Assembly (NCBI GenBank): GCA_947462105.1
Contig: CANHNJ010000013.1
Location: 1 to 64,000 of the forward strand
From: Alphaproteobacteria bacterium
GTDB lineage: Bacteria; Pseudomonadota; Alphaproteobacteria; Micropepsales; Micropepsaceae
Direction of reading: 5' to 3'
DNA: 64,000 bases
Numbering within the stretch: the first letter of the stretch is position 1; the number at the start of each line of letters is the position of its first letter. The position numbers and the translations under genes are program-made. Of the stretch, positions 1-7,013 are shown one piece after another. The notes beneath the pieces were generated by a model. It saw only the letters and a program-made list of their open reading frames with translations, did no database searches and had not been told where the DNA came from.

Positions 1-167
1 CCCAGGAAACGCTGTTCGACCAATATGGGCGGGTGCGTGACATCAAGCTGGGCCCGGATGGCCTGCTCTATGTCCTGGTGCAAAATCCCACAGGGCGCGG
101 CACGGCAGTTCCCGTGATGTCGGCGGCGTCGCCCGGCATCGTGATGCGGCTGGTGCCGGTCAACTGA
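1..167 (+). CDS. PQQ-dependent sugar dehydrogenase, C-terminal fragment (cut by window edge)
   Basis: Only the last 54 codons are in the window, read from base 3 to the TGA at 165-167. The peptide contains RVRDIKLGPDGLLYVLV, the kind of propeller-blade repeat found near the C-terminus of soluble glucose/sorbosone dehydrogenases, which oxidise aldoses in the periplasm with PQQ and calcium. It ends in RLVPVN. The family call rests on this one blade, so another propeller enzyme is possible. Its position before a TonB receptor and a secreted aldose epimerase fits a sugar-handling neighbourhood. Confidence 0.6.
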   Translation, partial: QETLFDQYGRVRDIKLGPDGLLYVLVQNPTGRGTAVPVMSAASPGIVMRLVPVN

Positions 168-272
168 CCGGTGCCAGCGCGGTCATGTCCGCGCGATGGA
201 CATCAGATAAAACTTTGGGTAGGTATGACTATTGCCGACTTCAGGCTCAAAAGCCTGGAGCCAGGCGGGGCG

Positions 273-310
273 TTGGACCACCTTCGCATGGCAATGCTAT
301 TATATTAGCA
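273..310 (+). promoter_or_regulatory. possible promoter with a short palindrome over the -10
   Basis: TTGGAC at 273-278 and TATTAT at 298-303 are separated by 19 bp, a long spacer. The -10 lies in an inverted repeat, TGCTA at 295-299 and TAGCA at 306-310. It sits about 60 bp before the GTG of the TonB receptor and could be its promoter with an overlapping operator. This is a visual match only. Confidence 0.25.
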
Positions 311-364
311 GCAGGGACCTGTCGGCGTGCGCCGTAATGGCAACTGCACGCTGCGGGGTTTTGT

Positions 365-2485
365 GTGGAGCCGTCCGGACGCAAGTTGCTGGCCTGCCTT
401 GCCGCCACCGTGGCGTTGGTGGGGTTTGCGTCGTTCCCCGGCAAGGCCATCGCGCAGGAAAACCCGCCCGAAGATGCCGTAACCCTGGCGGATGATGCCG
501 AGACCGTTACCGATGCCGATACGGGCGTTACCTCGTATGTTCCGGCCTTCTTTCTCGAATCCAATCCCGCCAATGCGCGCGATATGGTCGGGCGTTTGCC
601 CGGCTTCATTTTCAACGGCGGCAATGCCTCGACCCGGGGTTTTGCTGGCAGCGCCGGCAATGTGCTAATCGACGGGGCGGGAGCCTCGACCAAATCCGTC
701 AGCCTGAACGACGTCCTGCAGCGCATTCCGGTCAGCAATGTCGAACGCATCGAAGTGATCCGGGGCGGCGCGCCCGGCATCGACATGAAGGGCTTCCCCG
801 TCGTCGCCAACGTCATCCGCAAGACGGCACAAACGACCGGCGGCGCGATCCAGGCCACGCCATCCATCAACCAGCTCGGCAATGTTCATGTGCAAAACAG
901 CCGGGCTGAAATCTCCCACCGCACCGACCATTTCTCGTTCGATGGCGCGATTTCCACCGACAGCAATGCCTTTGGCGGCAACGGCACCGGCGGCAATTCT
1001 TATGGAACCCAGGCGCGCTACGACAGGTTCGGCCGCCTCCGCGACTCCGGCGACTATCGGGCGCCGGGCTACGAGAACAATTATTCCGGCAACGGCGTGG
1101 CGGAATATCGTCATGACTGGCTGGGAACATTCCGTCTCAACGCCAGCGCCAGCGCCGGCAAGGAAGCCCTCGAAACCAACTATTATGCCGTTGATACGCT
1201 GGGCGTCACCACGCTGAGGGACAGCCCTTCGCGCAGCCGCAGCACGGGTTACGAATTCGGCGCCGATTATGACGGCGAGTTTTATGGCTATCGGGCCACG
1301 CTGCTGGGGCTTTATCGCCGCAGCTTTCCGCAGAGCAGTTCCCGAAACAACTCCACCGCGACGGAATCCGGGAACAGGTCCCCGAACGGCGAAACCATCG
1401 CGCGGGCCACCCTGCGCAACGAACTCACGCCCTGGCTGACGCTGCAGGCCGGCGCAGAAGGGGCGCTCAATTTCCGCGACACGAAATCCTTCCTGACCAT
1501 CGGCGGCGTTGCGCAGCGGCTGCCGAACGCGAATGTGCGGGTCGAGGAAAACCGTGCCGAATTCTCCGGAACAGCCAATATCGTTTTCTGGCCGGAGTTC
1601 CGTGCCGAAATTGGCATGAGATACGAGACTTCGGTCATCAGCCAGATCGGCGACACCAACCGGAAGCACGCCTTCACCTTCGGCAAGCCGATGGGGATTC
1701 TCACTTACGATCTCGCGGAGGGAACACAGCTGCGCTTGCGGTTGGAGCGGCGCGTTGGACAACTGGATTTTGGCTCCTTCGCCGCGTCCAACGACGCCGT
1801 GCTGGAAACGGTCACTGCTGGCAATGCCGATCTCGAGCCGGAACGGGCCTGGGGTTACGAAGCCGCCATCGAGCAGAACTTCTGGGGCAAGGGCGCCATT
1901 ACGCTCAGCTATCTCCATTCCAATGTCGAAAAGATCAATGATCGCATCGTGGTCATCACGCCGACCTCCATTTTCGATGCGCCCGGCAATATCGGTGACG
2001 GCACGCGCGACCTGGTCTCCCTCGACGCCACGATACCCTTCGACAGGCTGGGCCTGAGGAATTTTCGCGCGACGCTGGATTTGAACTGGAAATGGTCAGA
2101 GCTCACCGATCCGGTGACCGGCGTCTCGCGCGGGGCTAGCGGCGAAAGTCCTTTTGGCGGCAACATCTCCCTGATCCAGGACGTCCCGGCTTGGAATTCC
2201 AGCTTTGGCATCCAGGGCGTCATCATGCCGCGCACCACGACCTACCTTTTGCACGAATTGCGGCAGGAACAGACCCTGGTGCCCCGGAACGTTATCTACT
2301 GGAGCTGGCAGGCCCGGCCGGACTTCCAGCTGCGTCTGACGGCTGAAAATCCCCTCCGGCGCGAACGGGTGCGAAACCGGACGCTCTTTACGACCAGCCG
2401 CGCGGTGGCCGATTTTTCCGGCAGTGAAACCTTGCGGACAGCGTCCTATCCGGTCTTTCGCCTCCTGCTGCGTAAGACATTCTAG
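365..2485 (+). CDS. TonB-dependent outer-membrane receptor
   Basis: The 706-residue protein starts at GTG. Residues 1-30 look like a signal peptide, with cleavage after AIA before QEN. Residues about 55-153 form a TonB plug domain: GRLPGF, then a GNVLIDG segment, then RIPVSNVERIEVIRGG, the conserved plug end. The rest alternates polar and hydrophobic residues as in a 22-strand barrel and ends in phenylalanine (RKTF), the usual outer-membrane insertion signal. The family imports siderophores, vitamin B12, nickel or oligosaccharides using TonB energy. The nearby secreted aldose epimerase and cytochrome make a carbohydrate or plant-derived ligand plausible, but that is inference. No clear TonB box is seen. 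A truncated relative lies at 4826-5209. Confidence 0.88.
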   Translation: MEPSGRKLLACLAATVALVGFASFPGKAIAQENPPEDAVTLADDAETVTDADTGVTSYVPAFFLESNPANARDMVGRLPGFIFNGGNASTRGFAGSAGNVLIDGAGASTKSVSLNDVLQRIPVSNVERIEVIRGGAPGIDMKGFPVVANVIRKTAQTTGGAIQATPSINQLGNVHVQNSRAEISHRTDHFSFDGAISTDSNAFGGNGTGGNSYGTQARYDRFGRLRDSGDYRAPGYENNYSGNGVAEYRHDWLGTFRLNASASAGKEALETNYYAVDTLGVTTLRDSPSRSRSTGYEFGADYDGEFYGYRATLLGLYRRSFPQSSSRNNSTATESGNRSPNGETIARATLRNELTPWLTLQAGAEGALNFRDTKSFLTIGGVAQRLPNANVRVEENRAEFSGTANIVFWPEFRAEIGMRYETSVISQIGDTNRKHAFTFGKPMGILTYDLAEGTQLRLRLERRVGQLDFGSFAASNDAVLETVTAGNADLEPERAWGYEAAIEQNFWGKGAITLSYLHSNVEKINDRIVVITPTSIFDAPGNIGDGTRDLVSLDATIPFDRLGLRNFRATLDLNWKWSELTDPVTGVSRGASGESPFGGNISLIQDVPAWNSSFGIQGVIMPRTTTYLLHELRQEQTLVPRNVIYWSWQARPDFQLRLTAENPLRRERVRNRTLFTTSRAVADFSGSETLRTASYPVFRLLLRKTF

Positions 2486-2588
2486 CCTTCGCGCTTTTAT
2501 CTGGCCGTCAGGCATAAGCCTGCCGGACTCAGCCTAGCTCCCAGGCGCAAGGACGGTTAGCGTGGGGCCGCTTTCCGGGCGGATCGCC

Positions 2589-3605
2589 ATGAAAAAAACG
2601 GCTGGAGCCGAACTGCTGTTCGTCTCGCTTGCCATGCCTGCCATCGCCGCAGAATCGTCCAAGCCGGATTGGGCTTATGCCGTTCCTGTTCCGGGCCAGC
2701 CCGCGCTGCCGAAGATCCATGAAGACGGTAAGCTTTATGGCGTGCCCGGCTCGAAGCTGCGATTTACCCGAAACAAGGTCCAGGGCCTCAATGATGACGG
2801 AAAGCGCACCCGGGTCGTGGCGGCGGACTGGTTTCCGGGCGAACATCACCGCATGCCCAGGATCGTGGCCGATGGTGACGCTGGCCGGAAAATCGTCGCC
2901 TGCGCTCTGTGCCATTCGCCCAACGGCAGGGGGCGGCCGCAGAATGCCGGCATCGCGGGACTGCTGGCCGAGTATTTCATCGGGCAACTGCGCGACATGC
3001 GCGCCGGCTTGCGCCACAGCGCCGAGCCGCGGAAGAAAAATGCCCATGCGATGATCGATTTCGCCAAGGCCATGACCGAACGGGAAATGCGCGATGCCGC
3101 ACTTTATTATGCTGCGCTGCCCTGGACGAGTTGGGTCAGGGTAGTCGAAACCGACACGGTGCCCAGATCGGTCAGCGCCGATGGCATGATGCTGCCGCTG
3201 GCCGGTACGGGCCGCGAGAAGCTGGGCAACCGGATTGTCGAAACGCCTGCAGATGTCGCGCGCACCGACCTGCGCGATCCCCTTTCCGGCTTCATCGCAT
3301 ATGTGCCCAAGGGCGCGGTGGCGAAGGGTCGCCAGATCGTTACCACGGGCAAAAACGGCAAAACGCTGCCCTGTGCCGTCTGTCATGGGCAGAATTTGAA
3401 TGGCGTCGGGCCGATCCCGGGCATTGCTGGCCGCTCGCCCCGCTACATGGCGCGCCAGCTTTACGATATGCAGCGGGGCGCCTGGCACGGCGCCATGGCC
3501 AGCATGATGAAGCCGGTTTTCGCCAAGCTCACGGCGCAGTATATCATCAATGTTGCCGCCTACACCGCATCGGTGCCGGTCGCAGCACAAGGCAAGCCGC
3601 GATAA
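2589..3605 (+). CDS. secreted di-haem cytochrome c
   Basis: I chose ATG 2589 over GTG 2562 because it puts a normal signal peptide (KKT, hydrophobic core, AIAA) at the very N-terminus. The mature protein of about 317 residues carries two haem-binding CxxCH motifs, CALCH at 105-109 and CAVCH at 262-266. Each is followed by a glycine-rich stretch and a GIAG segment, so it looks like two class I cytochrome c domains in tandem, with NAHAM and MASMM as possible axial methionines. Such proteins accept electrons from periplasmic dehydrogenases. It lies between the TonB receptor and galM, 35 bp before the latter, and could serve the PQQ dehydrogenase at the window start. Confidence 0.85.
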   Translation: MKKTAGAELLFVSLAMPAIAAESSKPDWAYAVPVPGQPALPKIHEDGKLYGVPGSKLRFTRNKVQGLNDDGKRTRVVAADWFPGEHHRMPRIVADGDAGRKIVACALCHSPNGRGRPQNAGIAGLLAEYFIGQLRDMRAGLRHSAEPRKKNAHAMIDFAKAMTEREMRDAALYYAALPWTSWVRVVETDTVPRSVSADGMMLPLAGTGREKLGNRIVETPADVARTDLRDPLSGFIAYVPKGAVAKGRQIVTTGKNGKTLPCAVCHGQNLNGVGPIPGIAGRSPRYMARQLYDMQRGAWHGAMASMMKPVFAKLTAQYIINVAAYTASVPVAAQGKPR

Positions 3606-3639
3606 ACGGCCAAAAGATCAAAGACAGGGGAGAACAGCG

Positions 3640-4794
3640 ATGAAACGGTCTTCAATCAGCAATAACCTGCGCACCGCAGGCCTGACGCTGGCGCTGCTGG
3701 CGGGCCTTGCCGCGCCGGCTGCTGCCGCCAATATCACCACGAAGGATTGGGGCACCACCGCCAAGGGCGAGACGGTCCAGCTCTTCACCCTGAAGGGCGC
3801 GCGGGGACTGGAAGCGCACATCACCAATTTTGGCGGCGTCATCGTCGATCTGCTGGTTCCGGCCAAGGGCGGGCGCAAGGTCGATGTCATGCTGGGCTAT
3901 GACGATTTTGCCAGTTACGAGAAGGGCGGCGTCTTTGGCGCCCTGATCGGCCGCGTCGTCGGGCGCGTCAGCAATGGCGGCACTTTTCCGCTCGACGGCA
4001 AGACCATCCAGCTTGAGAAAACAAACCCCGCCGCCAAGTTCGTGATCCATGGCGGCACCGCCGGATTCCAGAAAAAACTCTGGCATGCGGAGATGGAAGA
4101 CGGGCCGGAGCCCAAGCTGATCCTGACCCTGGCCAGCTCGGATGGCGCGGGCGGCTTTCCCGGCCTGCTGGTCACCACCGTCACCTATACCGTGACGCGC
4201 AACAACAGCCTGAAGCTGGACTACAGCGCTGTCGCAACTGCGCCCACCATCGTCAATCTCACCAACCACGCCTATTTCGCCATCCAGGGCGAGGGCAATG
4301 GCGATGTCTCTGGCCAGACGCTGCAGGTCTTTGCCGACAAGTATATGGAGCAGGATGCGGATATCCTGATCACCGGCGCCACGCCGTCGGTGGATGGCAC
4401 ACCGCTGGATTTCCGCAAGCCGGTGCGGATCGGCGAGGTGCTGAACGCACCCTTTCCGCAGATCGCCATGCGCGGCGGCGGCCTAGACATCGGCATGATC
4501 ATCAACGGCAAGCCGGGCACCCTGCGTCCTGCGGCACGGCTCAGCGATCCCAATACCGGCATCGTGATGGATATCGCCACCACCCAGCCCACAATGCAGC
4601 TTTACAGCTATGGCATCGGCACTCGCACCAACATCGGCAAAGGCGGAAAGACCTATCGCTCGTTCTATTCCATGAGCCTGGAGACGCAGGGCTATCTGGA
4701 TGCGTCCAACCACCCGAATTTCCCCAGCAATGAATTGCGGCCGGGCCAGCTCCTCCACGAAGTGACGACCTTCCGGTTCGGACTGGCGCGCTGA
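3640..4794 (+). CDS. galM: secreted aldose 1-epimerase (galactose mutarotase)
   Basis: This 384-residue enzyme interconverts alpha and beta anomers of aldoses. ATG 3640 is preceded by a good ribosome site, AGGGGAG, and opens a signal peptide ending near residue 30 (PAAAA), so it acts in the periplasm. Family landmarks are HGG at 137-139, the catalytic histidine in LTNHAYF (H210) and the catalytic glutamate in SLETQ (E348), followed by SNHPNFPSNEL. The usual GRxGNRI substrate loop reads GRVVGRV near residue 104, so the conserved asparagine is glycine, which may change substrate preference. It follows the cytochrome gene closely and is probably co-transcribed with it. Confidence 0.9.
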   Translation: MKRSSISNNLRTAGLTLALLAGLAAPAAAANITTKDWGTTAKGETVQLFTLKGARGLEAHITNFGGVIVDLLVPAKGGRKVDVMLGYDDFASYEKGGVFGALIGRVVGRVSNGGTFPLDGKTIQLEKTNPAAKFVIHGGTAGFQKKLWHAEMEDGPEPKLILTLASSDGAGGFPGLLVTTVTYTVTRNNSLKLDYSAVATAPTIVNLTNHAYFAIQGEGNGDVSGQTLQVFADKYMEQDADILITGATPSVDGTPLDFRKPVRIGEVLNAPFPQIAMRGGGLDIGMIINGKPGTLRPAARLSDPNTGIVMDIATTQPTMQLYSYGIGTRTNIGKGGKTYRSFYSMSLETQGYLDASNHPNFPSNELRPGQLLHEVTTFRFGLAR

Positions 4795-4825
4795 CCCGAG
4801 CATCCTTCAGGGCGGCAGAGTAATT

Positions 4826-5209
4826 TCACCAGTCCCTGTCGGGGCGGATCAGCTCCACGCGCTCCACCGAGGCGATCGGAATGCGCTTGAGGATATCTTC
4901 CAGCTTGTCCTGCTTGCTGGCAGGCGGGCTGCCATCGATCAGGACATTGCCGACGGCGCCGAAATAGCCGCGCACGGTGGCGTCGCCTTCCACCAGGCTG
5001 AAGCCGGGCAACAGGCGCACCATCTCCAGGGCCGAAGGCGGGCGCGTTTCCGCGAAATGGTCCGGCGCGAAGCTGTTCACGGAGGCGCGGATTTCCGCCT
5101 GCGCTAGGGCCGGGGCCAGCGGCGCTGTCGCCACCAGAAACAGGAACGAAGGGACAAGCAGGCACCTGGCGCTGCGGCCGTTCCACTGTTCCAGGATTGT
5201 TCGGTGCAC
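4826..5209 (-). pseudogene. truncated TonB-dependent receptor (signal peptide and plug only)
   Basis: With a GTG start at 5209 (an ATG at 5290 is also in frame) the product has a signal peptide ending ALAQ and then a plug domain: RLLPGF, VRGYFGAVGNVLIDG and RIPIASVERVELIR. This matches the plug of the receptor at 365-2485 almost segment for segment. Reading stops with PDRDW and TGA exactly where that receptor continues as RGGAPGI, so the whole barrel of about 550 residues is missing. The stop lies 31 bp from the end of the convergent galM. A deletion that joined galM to a decapitated receptor is the simplest reading. Confidence 0.7.
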
Positions 5210-5394
5210 GGTTGTGACATTCCAAAGAAAGAGCCCGGCGTGTATACAGCGCGCCGGGCTTGCGAAGTCTCGATCCTCGCCAATACGCACGTCATTACGG
5301 CAAATTTCCAGCCGCTACATGGCCGCACTCTCATTCTTTGAATTTTTGCCCTAGTATCTCTTTCCCGCTATCACCGGCAAAGGACGACAAATCC

Positions 5395-5700
5395 ATGACC
5401 AAGGATGAAATCACCGCCTGGGCGCTCGCCAGCGGCTGGCAGGTGATTGCGGGGTTCCCCAGCCTCACCAAGCCGTCCAGGCCAAACGAGGCCATTGTGC
5501 GCCTGGTGCTCAAGACGACGGTCGCGTCGCTGGAGATCAAGAAACCCGCTGGCAAATGGGAAAAGATGGCCAGCGAAAGCTATTCCAAGATCGAGGCCGA
5601 TCCCCATACCGGCATCCCGGGCGGCCTGGGACTGAACACCATCTCGGGGCTGACCATGCTGATGCAGGACAACAAGGACAGACTGTTGTTCAAGAAATAG
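5395..5700 (+). CDS. small hypothetical cytoplasmic protein
   Basis: This is a 101-residue protein with no signal peptide or membrane segment. ATG 5395 has AAGGA about 10 bases upstream. It starts MTKDEITAWALASGW, is basic and mixed alpha/beta in appearance, and contains two short lysine-rich segments (EIKKPAGKWEKM and NKDRLLFKK). I do not recognise a family. It converges on the esterase at 5758, with two small hairpins in the 57 bp between them. Confidence 0.6.
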   Translation: MTKDEITAWALASGWQVIAGFPSLTKPSRPNEAIVRLVLKTTVASLEIKKPAGKWEKMASESYSKIEADPHTGIPGGLGLNTISGLTMLMQDNKDRLLFKK

Positions 5701-5717
5701 GTGCAGGCAGGACCACG

Positions 5718-5777
5718 CCGCGCGTCAGCGCGGATAAGCTTTCCCCCTATCCGCGCGTCAGCGCGGATAACCTTTCC
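5718..5777. repeat. 27-bp tandem direct repeat forming two hairpins
   Basis: Bases 5718-5744 and 5751-5777 are identical except for one base (AAGC versus AACC). Each contains CCGCG and CGCGG around a CGTCAG loop. In the second copy the stem extends to TATCCGCG/CGCGGATA (5749-5770). The second copy includes the last codons and stop of the minus-strand esterase. The pair probably arose by duplication of the gene's 3' end and may act as a two-way transcription end. Confidence 0.7.
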
Positions 5778-6786
5778 AGGTCCACTCGATCGATTCCGGG
5801 AAGGTCTGCGCCATCACCCGGGCGTCGCAATGGGCGGCGCCGCGCGAGAAGACATAACGATAGTCATAGCCCTTGGCCTTCAGCGCCGCTGCCATGCGCT
5901 GGTTGGCCATCGGCCAGTTGTGCCAGCTCTGTTCCGGATCTTCGAAATGCAGGTCCTTTTCGCCCACCTGCATCCAGATGCGGAACGGCTTCTTGGGTGA
6001 ATTGGGGATCAGGCTGGCGTGATACTCCCAGGCGCCGCGCGGCGTCGCTGCAACCTGCGGCGAGGCCTGGTTCACGAAGGTGCCGGAATAGCTCAGCACC
6101 CGGCTGTACCATTCGGGGTGATACCAGGCCATGCTCAGCGCCGCCGCCGCGCCGCTGCTGCAGCCGGCGGTGGCGCGGCCGGCGCGGTCGGTGGTGAAGG
6201 TGATGTTGGCTTCGCGCGCCGCGCGTGGCAGCACTTCGGTTTCGATGAACTCGGCATACTTGCCGTCCATCGCGTCATACTCCAGGCCGCGCTGCGAGTT
6301 CTGCGCATCGCTGCCGCCGGAATTGACGAAGATCACGGCGATGGCGGGAATGCGCTTCTGCGCGATCAGGCTGTCCAGTACCGGCACCATGCGCGCGACA
6401 TAGGAGCTGCCATCCTGCACCACCATGAAGGGCAGGGCCGGGCGCATGGCGCCACGGCCCAGCGGCTGCTGCAGCGGCGGCACATAGACGGTGACGCGGC
6501 GCGAATAGGCTTGCGCCCGCGCATTGCCTTCCAGCGGCGCGGCCAGGCGATTGCCCCAGGCGTCGCGGCGCGCCATCGTTTCATTGTCGATGCGCGCGAT
6601 GCCCGGATAGATCTTGCTGTCGGTCGACTCCATGGCGAAGCCGATGATGTTGCCGTGGGGAATCGCCAGCTCCGGAACCGGGGTGTAATCCGGCCCGATG
6701 GTCGCTTCCGACTGGTCCACCGGCTGGGCCAGCAGCGGCGTTGCCGCCAGCAGCACCAGCGCCGAAACGCTCGCAAACCTCTTCAT
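5758..6786 (-). CDS. secreted alpha/beta-hydrolase esterase (enterochelin-esterase-like)
   Basis: The 342-residue product has a signal peptide (MKRFASVSALVLLAATPLLA, cleavage near residue 20). The fold is that of the putative esterase family (PF00756 type): strand segment VTVYVPP, the FMVVQDGSSY segment, then the nucleophile elbow GCSSG with S210 and the helix AAAALSMAWYHPEWY. A late catalytic histidine, H319, lies in RGAAHCDARV. The family cleaves ester bonds in siderophores, feruloyl-polysaccharides or acyl carriers. The protein at 17890 is a clear paralogue sharing the GPDY, KIYPG, QRG-EYD and AWYHPE segments. It is divergent from the DUF1592 gene across 227 bp. The substrate is unknown. 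Confidence 0.85.
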   Translation of the reverse strand: MKRFASVSALVLLAATPLLAQPVDQSEATIGPDYTPVPELAIPHGNIIGFAMESTDSKIYPGIARIDNETMARRDAWGNRLAAPLEGNARAQAYSRRVTVYVPPLQQPLGRGAMRPALPFMVVQDGSSYVARMVPVLDSLIAQKRIPAIAVIFVNSGGSDAQNSQRGLEYDAMDGKYAEFIETEVLPRAAREANITFTTDRAGRATAGCSSGAAAALSMAWYHPEWYSRVLSYSGTFVNQASPQVAATPRGAWEYHASLIPNSPKKPFRIWMQVGEKDLHFEDPEQSWHNWPMANQRMAAALKAKGYDYRYVFSRGAAHCDARVMAQTFPESIEWTWKGYPR

Positions 6787-6932
6787 GATGTTCCCCTGTT
6801 TTTCCGCAAACGTTCTAATGCGGCGGATTTTGGTAAAACGGCCCTACGCGGCATGTAATTTCGCAACTGCAGCAAAAACCCTGTGGGCCCTGGCCAACTC
6901 TCGCGTTGTTCTCACTGGATAAAAGACAGATA

Positions 6933-6945
6933 CTTGTCTGACAAG
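6933..6945. promoter_or_regulatory. candidate operator, palindrome CTTGTC-T-GACAAG
   Basis: This perfect 6-1-6 palindrome lies in the 227-bp divergent region, 69 bp before the DUF1592 gene and 147 bp from the esterase start. A near-copy (TTGTC-A-GACAA) is at 12114-12124 in front of the ThuA gene. The short half-sites around one central base resemble GntR-family operators. No such regulator gene is in the window. Confidence 0.45.
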
Positions 6946-7013
6946 AAGGCGATACACGCCTGAGAAAGACAAGGGCCGGCGGTTGGGAGCTGACCGGCGC
7001 GAGGAAGCACACC

